From NCBI GenBank assembly GCA_047606825.1, contig JASGDY010000094.1, positions 1-44,019 of the forward strand: a stretch of 44,019 bases of DNA, given 5' to 3'. The notes beneath the pieces were generated by a model, which saw only the letters and a list, made by a program, of their open reading frames with translations, was not told where the DNA came from and did not search any database. The first letter of the stretch is position 1, and each line of letters starts with the position of its first letter. A program made the translations under genes and the position numbers. The stretch is from Rhizosphaericola sp047606825 (GTDB taxonomy: Bacteria > Bacteroidota > Bacteroidia > Chitinophagales > Chitinophagaceae). This document shows, in pieces, positions 35,003 to 43,220 of the stretch.

Positions 35003-35812
35003 TTATTCCACCTCGATAGGCTCGCCCAGCAATGACATGGTCGCACCCTTGATGATACCCAGTTTACTGTTTCTGATGAAGTTCAACACAATGTCCTTTT
35101 CGTCGCTTGGTACAAACTCGGAGTCTATCGCGGCGATGGCCTGGGTTGTATTCAGTCCTTTGTTGTAGACCCAACGGTACAAGTCCATGATACGATTGAT
35201 CTGTTCAGACGTGTAGCCTCTGCGTTTCAGCCCTACGACATTGACACCGCCATAGCTGATAGGATGGCGCACTGCCTTGACATACGGCGGAATGTCCTTG
35301 TTGACCAAGCTACCTCCTCCCGTATAGGAATGCGCACCGACGTGTGTAAACTGCTGAAAGGCGCAACTGCCGCCGATAATAGCCCAATCGTCGATCCTGA
35401 TATGACCGCCAAGCTGCGTACTGTTGCTGATGATGCAATGGTCGCCGATAATGCAGTCGTGGGCGATATGCGCATACGCCATAATCAGGCAATGCGCACC
35501 GACAACGGTTTTCCACTTGTCGGTCGTACCTTTGTTGACAGTGACACATTCCCTCAAAGTCGTGTTGTCGCCAATCTCGACCGTGGTGTCTTCACCTGCA
35601 TATTTCAAGTCCTGGGGGACGCCCGAAACGACCGCTCCCGGAAAGATCTTGCAATTTTTGCCAATACGAGCCCCGTCCATAATGGTGACATTACTTCCAA
35701 TCCATGTACCTTCGCCGATCTCTACGTTCCCTTCTATTGTGGTAAACGGACTAATGGTAACATCGTCCGCAATCTTGGCATCCGGATGTATGTATGTGAG
35801 GGGGTAATTCAT
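35003..35812 (-). CDS. lpxA: UDP-N-acetylglucosamine acyltransferase
   Basis: First enzyme of lipid A synthesis; transfers a hydroxyacyl chain from acyl carrier protein to the 3-OH of UDP-GlcNAc in the cytoplasm. The first 190 residues are hexapeptide repeats building a left-handed beta-helix (for example DDVTISPFTTIEGNVEIGEGTWIG in parts). The catalytic base is His118 in AYAHIAHDC. The C-terminal helical domain (about 195-269) includes YGGVNVVGLKRRGYT, typical of LpxA. 269 residues is slightly longer than the Escherichia coli form. lpxC and fabZ are not within this window's adjacent genes. Confidence 0.95.
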   Translation of the reverse strand: MNYPLTYIHPDAKIADDVTISPFTTIEGNVEIGEGTWIGSNVTIMDGARIGKNCKIFPGAVVSGVPQDLKYAGEDTTVEIGDNTTLRECVTVNKGTTDKWKTVVGAHCLIMAYAHIAHDCIIGDHCIISNSTQLGGHIRIDDWAIIGGSCAFQQFTHVGAHSYTGGGSLVNKDIPPYVKAVRHPISYGGVNVVGLKRRGYTSEQINRIMDLYRWVYNKGLNTTQAIAAIDSEFVPSDEKDIVLNFIRNSKLGIIKGATMSLLGEPIEVE

Positions 35813-36072
35813 TTACAATAATTATAACCTATCTAAAAAACGGATATCTTTCCGATGCCGGAAATCCTTCAAACGGCAAAAGTAGAACAAATATCCACAG
35901 CATCATCAATTCAAGACTGCAATATTTAAAATACATTTAATATAAAACCTTGCCTAGATAATAATTTGCACTACACTTTCGTACCAAAAGTAATGCAGTT
36001 TTTGGATTGTCTCCTAAAGAAAAGGCTAAATTTTATAAATTTATGCCATATATTGCTCTATATTATTTTGCT
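35813..36072. other. Divergent intergenic region between lpxA and the glycosyltransferase
   Basis: No gene seen. TTTG (36001-36004), then TAAATTTT (36027-36034) with a 22-base spacer is a weak promoter candidate for the glycosyltransferase. If real, it favours the ATG at 36073. Confidence 0.3.
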
Positions 36073-37254
36073 ATGGCTTTCGGACTTTCCATTATTATCG
36101 TCAATTATAATGTACGTTATTTCTTGGAATATTGTTTGCTCTCGCTACGGAAAGCCTCCATCGGCATCCACGTCCAGACCATCGTCATAGATAATGCCTC
36201 GTCGGACGACGATTATAGCTGGATGGCACAAAAATTTCCCGAAACCGTTTTTGTACGCAACAATGCCAACCTAGGTTTTGGAAAGGCCAGCAACCAGGGA
36301 CTGACATTGGCAACAGGTCGATATGTCCTTTTCCTCAATCCAGACACGCTCCTCCCGGACAATGCGCTAGCGGACTGCCTCGCATTTTTCGGCGAAAAAA
36401 AAGACTGTGGCGCATTGGGTGTACAGATGGTGGACGGTAAAGGGATTTTTTTGTCCGAAAGCAAGCGCGCCGTCCCGACCCCACGGATTTCTTTTTTTAA
36501 ATTTTCCGGACTGGAAAAGCTGTTTCCGAAATCAAAAACTTTCGGACGCTATGCATTGGGGTATCTGGACAAAAATGGCGTGTGGGAAGTTCCCGTTCTG
36601 GCTGGCGCGTTCCTGATGGCTAGGCGTTCGCTGTTGGGGAAAGTTGGCGGTTTTGACGAAGCTTTTTTCATGTATGGCGAGGACATCGACCTCAGCTACC
36701 GGTTGCAGCAGGACACAGGATTCAAGAACTATTACCTAGGTACGGTCAGAATACTGCACTTCAAGGGCGAGAGCAGTAAACAAAACACCTTGCACTACCA
36801 CCGCATCTTCAACGAGGCGATGCATGTCTTCATCCGTAAATACCACACAAAAACGAAAGCCATGCTCATCTCTGCGCCCATCCGGCTAGGGACGTGGATA
36901 CGCTCAATTACACTCCAAATAAAAAGGAAGAAAAAAGCGGAGAACCGGACATCCAAACGTTTCTTCCTCATGGGCGACAGTCAGGCACGCCAACGCTTAG
37001 CGACAAAGCTCCAATCCCGGTTTTCCTCCATCCAACTGTCCAACACGGTTGTCGATACGGATAGCATCGTCTACTGCATCGGCGAAAACTTTACCATCCA
37101 AAATGCCTTGGCCGATATGGAAAAGCAACCGGACACCGTTGGGATTTATTGGTTCGATCCCGAGACTGACGCCATCATCGGCAACAGCAGCAAAGACGAA
37201 ACGGGCACCGTGTGGCGGTTGAATCCTGAATACACTGCCAACAACGGCGCATAG
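36073..37254 (+). CDS. Family 2 glycosyltransferase (rhamnosyltransferase-like)
   Basis: Predicted cytoplasmic, membrane-associated glycosyltransferase for surface polysaccharide. From the chosen ATG the protein begins MAFGLSIIIVNYNVRYFL, the classic GT2 start; in-frame ATG at 36043 or TTG at 36007 would add 10-22 less typical residues. Conserved parts: VIDNASSDDDY, NANLGFGKASNQG, FLNPDT (metal-binding Asp), VLAGAFLMARR and GEDIDLSYRL (catalytic Glu-Asp). The core ends near residue 260; about 130 further residues include a basic patch (QIKRKKK) and a region without known motif. It is 393 residues from this start. Its 3' end abuts the end of a broken integrase gene on the other strand. Confidence 0.88.
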   Translation: MAFGLSIIIVNYNVRYFLEYCLLSLRKASIGIHVQTIVIDNASSDDDYSWMAQKFPETVFVRNNANLGFGKASNQGLTLATGRYVLFLNPDTLLPDNALADCLAFFGEKKDCGALGVQMVDGKGIFLSESKRAVPTPRISFFKFSGLEKLFPKSKTFGRYALGYLDKNGVWEVPVLAGAFLMARRSLLGKVGGFDEAFFMYGEDIDLSYRLQQDTGFKNYYLGTVRILHFKGESSKQNTLHYHRIFNEAMHVFIRKYHTKTKAMLISAPIRLGTWIRSITLQIKRKKKAENRTSKRFFLMGDSQARQRLATKLQSRFSSIQLSNTVVDTDSIVYCIGENFTIQNALADMEKQPDTVGIYWFDPETDAIIGNSSKDETGTVWRLNPEYTANNGA

Positions 37255-38320
37255 TATTATGTAAATATCCCACACCCGGCCCAAAGGTGAAACGACATTG
37301 GAAATTGCGCTATCTGCAACTTGTGTATATTGCAAGGTGGTTTTGATATCGTTGTGCCACAATAGTTTTTGGGTAAAACTGATGCCGGTACCAAACTCCA
37401 AAAGATGCGTAGCATAGCTGTGCCACAGTCCGTGGATGCTGATTTGCTTATTGATTTTAGCTTTCTTCATCGCTTCTTTGAATACCAATTGCGCCGAGCG
37501 AACACTGTAGTGCCCACCATACTGTCCCTCGAAAAGCCATTCTTTCGGGTGGTATTCTTTATAATATTTCCGCAAATCTTGCAATAGCAAATTTAGCAGG
37601 TCCACATTGCCGTCTTTCTTGCCTTTTCCTCTGCTGATTCGGACTTTCACATCTTTGCTACCGATGTCAGAAATCTTTAGGTTCACTACTTCGCCCACTC
37701 GCAAGCCCATTACATGGCAGAATTCCAGGGCAAGGCGGCGTTTCAGGTTTCTGGTTACGGCAAAAAGGCGTTTCGCTTCATCTATATTCAACGGTTTTGG
37801 TAAAAGCAGCGGTTTTCGGACAAGGAATATCTAAAAATATTTTCTCCTGATACAGCACTTTTTCGTAATAAGACTTGATGGCATTCATGCGACTGTGGAT
37901 CTGATTTTCGGAAGGTTTCAAATCTTGGTGACAATACAAAAAATAGCTTTGCAGCCGCTCTGCGGAAAGGTCTTGAACAGGCAAGTCTTTGAGCAGATAA
38001 AGCAATTGGGCAAACTCGATAGAATAGGTACGAATGGTGTTAGGCGAATAACCTTTGAGCGTAAGAATGTCTTGGTATTTTTGAAATTCGGGCAGGTCGG
38101 TTTCCGAAATTTTGAGCAAAACGTCTTTGCCTACAATATCTGCATTCAACCCGAAAAGTTGGCGATGATGCAGATTATCTGCCAAATACCAGGCTTTTTG
38201 CGATGCTGACCAATGCGCCACAGCGTGGCTTCGGAGGTATTGGATAAGACTTTTGTTGTAATCGAATTTTATCCAAATCACTTTTTTGTCGTGGTGCGTA
38301 CCGAGTGAAACTTGAAACAT
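37255..38320 (-). pseudogene. Degenerate Xer-like tyrosine recombinase
   Basis: Two overlapping minus-strand frames together make one integrase. The first (38320 to 37778) holds the N-terminal arm and SAM-like core-binding domain, with LKGYSPNTIRTYSIEFAQLL. The frame then shifts near 37795-37805, and the second frame (from 37791) gives the catalytic domain: LALEFCHVMGLRVGEVVNLKISD with the first Arg, then HGLWHSYATHLLEFG, where the second catalytic Arg of HxLRH is Trp, and LLWHNDIKTTLQYTQV, where the usual LGH is LWH. The tail loses its stop and reads into the antisense of the glycosyltransferase. Shift and Arg-to-Trp change both predict inactivity. It lacks the extra helix of IntI integrases. 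It points away from the cassette-like genes at 38.5-44 kb. Confidence 0.88.
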
Positions 38321-38456
38321 TTTTGGTCAAAAAAAGGCTTCGCATTTTGAATATCCATAGAGCTTCGTATTTTGTATATCTCGAAGGTAAGAAAAAGGTA
38401 TTGAATTGAAAAGCAATGAGATAAAAAATTTGTGGTCCGGAAAAGTTTCGTATACT

Positions 38457-38493
38457 TATGCGTTGGCGGTCATTGTAACAGACCTCACGCATA
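38457..38493. promoter_or_regulatory. Possible primary recombination (attI-like) site
   Basis: TATGCGT (38457-38463) faces ACGCATA (38487-38493). The core, CGTTGGCGGTCA then TGTAACAGAC, is close to the right end of the later site B, CGTTAGCGGTCA then GCTAACGGAC. Both lie about 35-55 bases before a plus-strand gene start. Position between recombinase and first gene fits an attachment site; function is inferred. Confidence 0.4.
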
Positions 38494-38515
38494 GACAAAA
38501 CTTGACATAAAAGTA

Positions 38516-38902
38516 ATGACGAACGATAACGAACAATTTGAATTAGCAATTAGTAGTTTCTCTGACGAAATAAAACACATCGCCAGAGAAATCCGAAAAC
38601 TAATACATAAAATATTACCTGACGTGGTAGAAGTTGTATGGGTTCAACAGAAAAACACAGGTTTTGGAACAGGTATAAAGAAAAAAACTGAGCATTTTTG
38701 TTGGCTAATGCCGGCAAGTAAACACGTCAATTTAGGGTTTAACTACGGTGCTGAACTACCTGACCCAACAAATTTACTTGAAGGAACGGGAAAACTATTT
38801 AGACACATTAAAGTTAAATCAACAGAACAATTAAACGACAAAGACTTAATTGAGCTATTGACATACGCAACGACTTATAAAGTTCCTAAACTTAAAAAAT
38901 GA
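38516..38902 (+). CDS. DUF1801 domain protein
   Basis: 128-residue soluble protein of the DUF1801 (YdhG-like) family, related in fold to frataxin/YjbR proteins. EEIREIRKLIHKILPDVVEVVWVQ-type N-terminal helix and strand (here IAREIRKLIHKILPDVVE) and the later HVNLGFNYGAELPDP and LEGTGKLFRHIKV segments are typical. The biochemical role is unknown. It is the first gene after the broken recombinase and is AT-rich; in this phylum small proteins of this kind are often found in mobile cassettes. Its stop overlaps the ATG of a tiny frame by the sequence ATGA. Confidence 0.8.
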   Translation: MTNDNEQFELAISSFSDEIKHIAREIRKLIHKILPDVVEVVWVQQKNTGFGTGIKKKTEHFCWLMPASKHVNLGFNYGAELPDPTNLLEGTGKLFRHIKVKSTEQLNDKDLIELLTYATTYKVPKLKK

Positions 38903-38982
38903 AAAAACTCATTGACGACATAAAAAAAATAGAACACGGTTTCAAAGGCGGACGTGTAAAAACAAACAAAAAGCAAACTTGA
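38899..38982 (+). CDS. Possible 27-residue peptide
   Basis: ATG at 38899 overlaps the preceding stop (ATGA), a coupling arrangement, and the frame encodes a very basic peptide starting MKKLIDDIKKIEHGFKGG. It ends 5 bases before the next gene. It could be a real small protein or the remaining end of a lost gene; sequence alone cannot decide. Confidence 0.3.
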   Translation: MKKLIDDIKKIEHGFKGGRVKTNKKQT

Positions 38983-38987
38983 CAATA

Positions 38988-39464
38988 ATGAAAAAGACAC
39001 TTTTAATAACTCTGGCTTTTATGACAACTTTTTGTCTTGGTTTTGCATTTAAAACAATAACAACAAATAAAAACAACAGCGAAAAAATGAAAAGAGTAAC
39101 AGGAATTGGGGGCGTTTTCTTTAAATGCAAAGACCCGAAAAAAATGACAGAATGGTATCAAAAGCATCTTGGCTTGGAAACAAATCCTTACGGTGCGACT
39201 TTTGAATGGTATGAAAGTCCAGACAGCACAAAGAAAGCACAAACACAATGGACACCATTTGCCGAAACGACAAAATACTTTGAGCCATCAACAAAAGATT
39301 TTATGATAAATTACCGAGTTGAAAACCTTGAAGCATTAGTTGAGGAATTAAAAAAAGAGGGCGTAACCATTGTGGACAAAATTGAAACTTACGACTATGG
39401 TAAATTTATCCATATTCTTGACGCAGAAGGAAACAAAGTTGAATTATGGGAAGCCATTGACTGA
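38988..39464 (+). CDS. VOC (glyoxalase/bleomycin-resistance) family protein with signal peptide
   Basis: The ATG at 38988 gives 158 residues; the frame also opens at a TTG 9 bases earlier. A hydrophobic N-terminus (MKKTLLITLAFMTTFCLGFA) suggests secretion or a membrane anchor. The domain from about residue 34 (RVTGIGGVFFKCKDPKKMTEWY, in parts FFKCKDPKKM) to ILDAEGNKVELWE is a single betaalphabetabetabeta-type VOC unit with the metal Glu in VELWE; the first-strand metal ligand His is not obvious. VOC proteins include glyoxalases, dioxygenases and drug-binding proteins. An attC-like inverted repeat begins 11 bases after the stop. AT-rich. Confidence 0.8.
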   Translation: MKKTLLITLAFMTTFCLGFAFKTITTNKNNSEKMKRVTGIGGVFFKCKDPKKMTEWYQKHLGLETNPYGATFEWYESPDSTKKAQTQWTPFAETTKYFEPSTKDFMINYRVENLEALVEELKKEGVTIVDKIETYDYGKFIHILDAEGNKVELWEAID

Positions 39465-39475
39465 TAAACAACGAA

Positions 39476-39609
39476 CCGCCAACAAGGTATTGGCAATAGG
39501 CGGGCTGAACGGCTTCGTATCAACGGAAGTGCTAAATTCAACATTTGTGCTTCGTATGAACAGTAGTGCTAAAAATCCCGCCCATCGCCAATACCCAAAA
39601 CGTTGTAGG
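39476..39609. repeat. attC-like inverted repeat, site A
   Basis: Outer boxes CCGCCAAC (39476-39483) and GTTGTAGG (39602-39609) match at 6 of 8 pairs, with AAC facing GTT. Inner arms GGTATTGGC (39486-39494) and GCCAATACC (39587-39595) pair perfectly, as do GGCGGG (39499-39504) and CCCGCC (39577-39582). The loop region holds two direct copies of a 24-base unit at 39513-39536 and 39550-39573, both CTTCGTATnAAC then GnAGTGCTAAA. The left end is closely related to site B. Total about 134 bp, within the size range of integron attC sites. Confidence 0.7.
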
Positions 39610-39727
39610 TAATACAAAAACCCACCGCACTGCAAAATTAAAAGAGGTGCAACCAACCTCACAAAACCAACGCTATTGCACCACATTTATTTTTTCCCTC
39701 CAAGCCCACCCACCACCCAAAAATATT

Positions 39728-39784
39728 TTGGACTTTATTTGTCCATTTGTAAAATAATTGTATATTTGGACAAATATTGACCAA
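39728..39784 (+). promoter_or_regulatory. Promoter and two C-box-like operators of the control-protein gene
   Basis: TTTG (39738-39741), 19-base spacer, TATATTTG (39761-39768) is an exact promoter. Two palindromes of equal geometry overlap it: TTGGAC-N7-GTCCAT (39728-39746) over the -33 element and TTGGAC-N7-GACCAA (39766-39784) over the -7 box and start. Their centres are 38 bp apart. This is the layout of autoregulating controller proteins of restriction-modification systems. Confidence 0.8.
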
Positions 39785-40111
39785 ATGGCAACTTTGAAAA
39801 ACATAACATCTTTTGGAGAGCATCTTAGAAATCTAAGAGAGAAAGAAGGTTTGACACTAAAAAGTGTTGCAGAAAGTATTGGGATAGACACTTCCTTACT
39901 TGCCAAAATTGAGCGTAACGAAAGACAACCAACAAAAAATATTATTAAACAAGTTGCGGGATTTTTTAAATGCAATGAACAAGAATTATTGAATAATTTT
40001 TTAAGTGATCAAATCGCATACAAAATTTTGGACGAAGAAGCAGACTTGAGTATTTTAAAAGTTGCAGAAGAAAAAGTTAAATACCTAAAAACGGTAAACA
40101 ATGGAAAATAA
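39785..40111 (+). CDS. XRE-family controller (C) protein of a restriction-modification system
   Basis: 108-residue regulator. The N-terminal helix-turn-helix (FGEHLRNLREKEGLTLKSVAESIG and SLLAKIERNERQPTK, shown in parts) is Cro/XRE type; the C-terminal 45 residues are helical and charged. The frame opens at a TTG at 39758, but that lies before the -7 box, so ATG 39785 is right. It overlaps the methyltransferase gene by 11 bases, so C, M and R genes form one operon. Two matching operator palindromes cover its promoter, so it probably represses, and may first activate, its own operon to delay endonuclease production. It could also be viewed as a plain repressor. Confidence 0.85.
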   Translation: MATLKNITSFGEHLRNLREKEGLTLKSVAESIGIDTSLLAKIERNERQPTKNIIKQVAGFFKCNEQELLNNFLSDQIAYKILDEEADLSILKVAEEKVKYLKTVNNGK

Positions 40112-41387
40112 AATAAAAGTTGTTGAATTGTTTGCAGGTGTTGGAGGTTTCAGGCTTGGATTGGAAGGCTGGAAAGGAAAATCTGCATCATCTAATTATA
40201 AAAAATCTTTTGAAACAAATTACGAAGTTGTTTGGAGTAATCAATGGGAACCATCGACAAAAACACAACACGCTTCGGCTGTTTATGAAAATCGTTTTGG
40301 AATGGATAACCATTCAAATAAAGACATAGCAAGTGTTGATGTTTCAGAAATTCCCGACCACGATTTATTGGTTGGCGGTTTTCCTTGTCAGGATTACTCG
40401 GTTGCTACAACGCTGAAAAATTCCAAAGGTTTGATCGGGAAAAAAGGCGTTTTGTGGTGGTCAATCCATAAAATTCTTTCGGGAAAAGAAAATAAACCAA
40501 AATATTTATTCCTTGAAAATGTTGATCGGCTCTTAATCTCTCCATCAAAACAAAGAGGACGAGATTTTGCAATTATTCTTCAAAGTTTGAACGAATTAGG
40601 TTACGCTGTTGAGTGGCGAGTTATTAATGCAGCCGATTTTGGAATGCCACAAAGACGAAGAAGAATTTTTATTTTGGCATATTTAAGCAACACAGAAATT
40701 TACGAGAACATCAAAAATACAAAACCAGTTGAGTGGATCTTGGAAGACGGAACTTTAGCAAATTCTTTTCCTGTTACAACTGAAAATTCTTTGTTTTTAA
40801 AACAATTCAAACTAAAAGGCGACATTGTTTCAATTTCGGAAAACTTCAATAAAGACGGAAAAACAGGAATGTTTGAAAACTCGGGATTGATGATTGAAGG
40901 AAGTGTTACATCCATTAAAACCCAACCAAACTACGAAGGAAAATTCACGATTTTAAAAGATTTAATTCAAAACGGAGAAGTTACCGAAGAATTTTACATC
41001 AGCGATGAAGAACTCGACAAATGGAAGTATTTGAAAGGTCCGAAAAAAGAAATGCGTAAAAACGCAGATGGTTTTGAATATAATTACAGTGAAGGTGGAA
41101 TGATTTTTCCTGATCCGTTAGACAAACCATCAAGAACAATTATCACGGGCGAAGGAGGAAAATCTGCATCAAGATTTAAACACGTAATTCAAACCTCAAA
41201 AGGTTTTAGAAGATTATCGCCAATTGAATTGGAACGCTTAAATATGTTTCCTGACGACCATACAAAACTAAACGGAATTTCAGACACAAAACGAGCGTTT
41301 TTTATGGGAAATGCTTTGGTTGTTGGTGTTATAGAAAAAATAGGAATTGCTCTAACAGAAAAAATTAAGAATGAAGTTACCGTATAA
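40101..41387 (+). CDS. DNA cytosine-5 methyltransferase of a Sau3AI-like system
   Basis: 428-residue m5C methyltransferase. Motif I VVELFAGVGGFRLGLEGW at residues 7-24, motif IV VGGFPCQDYS with catalytic Cys96, motif VI FLENV at 137-141, motif VIII FGMPQRRRRIFIL, and C-terminal motifs IX-X with RLSPIELERLNMFP and FFMGNALVVGV. A variable target-recognition region spans about 210-340. It is intact, whereas the endonuclease gene overlapping its last 17 bases is interrupted, so the enzyme now probably acts as a solitary methyltransferase. If the partner is truly Sau3AI-like, the site is GATC; this is inference from family. Confidence 0.92.
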   Translation: MENKIKVVELFAGVGGFRLGLEGWKGKSASSNYKKSFETNYEVVWSNQWEPSTKTQHASAVYENRFGMDNHSNKDIASVDVSEIPDHDLLVGGFPCQDYSVATTLKNSKGLIGKKGVLWWSIHKILSGKENKPKYLFLENVDRLLISPSKQRGRDFAIILQSLNELGYAVEWRVINAADFGMPQRRRRIFILAYLSNTEIYENIKNTKPVEWILEDGTLANSFPVTTENSLFLKQFKLKGDIVSISENFNKDGKTGMFENSGLMIEGSVTSIKTQPNYEGKFTILKDLIQNGEVTEEFYISDEELDKWKYLKGPKKEMRKNADGFEYNYSEGGMIFPDPLDKPSRTIITGEGGKSASRFKHVIQTSKGFRRLSPIELERLNMFPDDHTKLNGISDTKRAFFMGNALVVGVIEKIGIALTEKIKNEVTV

Positions 41388-42872
41388 TCCAGAAGACAAA
41401 AAATCAATCATAGAATTCGCAAAATTGCTTAAAGGTAAATCTTTACGCCAAGTTTGTGATGTAACTGCAATTAAGAATGACAGAAAAGGAAAAGGACATT
41501 TTGGGCAAATACTTGAAGAGTTTTATTTTCAATACAAACCAAATTCAGATGCTGAACCTGATTTCCCAATTGCAAAACTTGAACTAAAATCTTCGCCACT
41601 CAAGCAACTTCAGAACAACGAATATCGTTCAAAAGAACGTCTGGTTTTAAACATCATTATTAATGGGAGCAAGATATATGACCTATTAAGTTTTCTAAAA
41701 CGCATAACCGGTAAGGGTTTATATTTCACACATAGGGCATAATTACCCAAACGATTAATAACTATGTTAATGTAGTAAACCAAAATTTTGAAAATAGTGA
41801 TTTCATCAAAAAGAATGCAAGCATTCTTTTGATTTTCTATTTGCATCAAGCTGGTATAGACATTTTAGATTACCTTATAAAATTGGTTGATGAATGGAGT
41901 TTCCCATCAACAGATTTAGAAATTATCAAGAAAGATTGGGAAACAATCACTAAAAAAATTGCTGAAGGAAAAGCACACGAACTTTCGGAAGGAGATACAT
42001 TTTATCTTGGAGCTTGCACGAAAGGTGCAAATGCAACATCGGTAAGAAAACAACCTTTTTCTGAAATTCCTGCAAAACAAAGAGCATATTCTTTCAAACA
42101 AGGATACGTAAATCACATAATTGCCTCAATTGCAGGAGAAACAAAGGAAGTTTACGGCAAACTTATTCCGTCTGTAAAAGAAGCGAAAAAGAAAACGATT
42201 GAGGAAATTGTAATTGAGAAATTCAAACCTTATTACGGAAAAACAATTGAAGAAATTTTAGACAAAACAGGTGTTGAATTAAATTCTTCTGCAAAAAGTT
42301 TCTACGCAAATTTGACAAAAGTAATTTTAGGAATTGAACTCAACAAAGAAATTGAAGAATTTGAAAAAGCAGAAATTCAAGTAAAAACTGTCCGACTAAA
42401 AGAAAACAATTTACCAAAGGAAGATATGTCATTTCGGACGTTCAAATATGAGGAAATCGTAAACGAAGATTGGGAAAACTCTGACTTCAAAGACATCTTG
42501 GAACATAAATTTCTTTTTGTATTCTTTCAATTTGAAAACGAGAAATTGGTTTTGAGAAAAGTAAAATTTTGGAATATGCCTTATTCAGATTTACTAGAAG
42601 TTGAAAAAGTTTGGATGAAAACTCAACAAATTATTTCAAAAGGCGAAATTGTAAAAGGTTTCAAAACAGACAAAAATGGAAAAGTAAGTCGTGAAACAAA
42701 TTTCCCTAACAAAGAATTTAATTCCATTTCACACGTTCGACCTCACGCAAAAGACGGTTCCGACACTTATCCATTACCGAAACAAGATAAATTGACGAAA
42801 CAAATGGAATATACAAAACACTGTTTTTGGTTGAACAATAGTTATGTTAGAGATGAAATATATTTGAAATAG
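41371..42872 (+). pseudogene. Sau3AI/MutH-type restriction endonuclease gene, interrupted by a 95-bp insertion
   Basis: The 5' part encodes an intact MutH-like active site: Glu50, Asp64, Glu71 and Lys73 (EPDF, LELKSSP), with the same spacing as MutH Glu56, Asp70, Glu77, Lys79. After codon 98 the sequence enters foreign DNA and stops at 41742. The coding sequence resumes at 41760 in another frame and continues to 42872, with HVRPHA, and an FWLNNSYV end typical of Sau3AI relatives. Removing the 95 bases between the two ATTAAT copies gives one frame of 468 codons, close to Sau3AI (489). Loss must be recent, since no other damage is seen. The C-terminal part (from about 41829) could still be translated separately. 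Confidence 0.88.
41659..41759. mobile_element. 95-bp MITE-like insertion with 6-bp target duplication
   Basis: ATTAAT at 41659-41664 and 41754-41759 flanks 89 bases that have no place in the endonuclease. Imperfect inverted ends are visible: GGG, then TATGACCTAT on the left, faces ATAGGGCATA, then CCC on the right (one mismatch in ten). There is no coding capacity. The source transposase is not in the window; the size and target duplication fit a miniature element. Confidence 0.7.
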
Positions 42873-42953
42873 CCAACGCTTTTGGTAGCACATTTGCATT
42901 TTCCAACCGCACAAAGCCAAACAAAAATGCAAATGTGCTACCAAGCCAACGCT
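42871..42953. repeat. Perfect 21-bp inverted repeat flanked by 10-bp direct repeats
   Basis: The arm at 42882-42902 (starting TTGGTAGCACATTT) is perfectly complementary to 42924-42944 (ending AAATGTGCTACCAA) around a 21-base loop. AGCCAACGCT occurs at 42871-42880, overlapping the endonuclease stop, and again at 42944-42953. It may be a terminator-like structure or a second type of cassette-boundary element. It has no T tract on either side. Confidence 0.65.
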
Positions 42954-42980
42954 CAACAAAAGCGACCGGAAAAGCCACTA

Positions 42981-43175
42981 CCGATAACAAGGGTTTGGCG
43001 AAATGGCGGGTTAAGTGCAAAATCAACGTCAGTAATTCTATCACCGCATAAGCCATTTTTATTTCCTTTTTTTGTAATTTAGCAAATAGAAAATGGCTTA
43101 TGCTACTGTGGTGCTAAATTGAAAGTCTGTACTTCTATTTCTGGTACTATCGCCAAGCCGCGAAGCCGTTAGCGG
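42981..43175. repeat. attC-like inverted repeat, site B, with an inner hairpin
   Basis: Outer boxes CCGATAAC (42981-42988) and GTTAGCGG (43168-43175) match at 7 of 8. Inner arms TTGGCGA (42995-43001) and TCGCCAA (43150-43156) pair perfectly. The left end aligns with site A: CCGnnAACAAGG, then TTGGC, AA and GGCGGG in order. A separate perfect 14-bp hairpin (43046-43059 with 43090-43103, GCATAAGCCATTTT type) sits in the middle, which makes the site 195 bp long. GTGCTAAATT (43111-43120) recurs from site A's loop. Confidence 0.65.
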
Positions 43176-43220
43176 TCAGGCTAACGGACAGCAACCATAA
43201 AACAAAGACACCGAACAAAA

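Noticed and set aside
36997..37254. C-terminal continuation of the integrase frame opposite the glycosyltransferase
   Set aside because: Homology to integrases ends near 37280; the rest is the antisense of the glycosyltransferase 3' end.
37255..38320. Recombinase as a true integron integrase (IntI)
   Set aside because: The region between the first catalytic Arg and HxLRH lacks the added helix typical of IntI; it reads like a Xer-type phage or cassette recombinase. The integron comparison therefore rests on the sites and gene layout only.
39513..39573. Start of a CRISPR array
   Set aside because: Only two direct copies of a 24-base unit with a 13-base gap, inside a larger inverted repeat; no spacers or cas genes.
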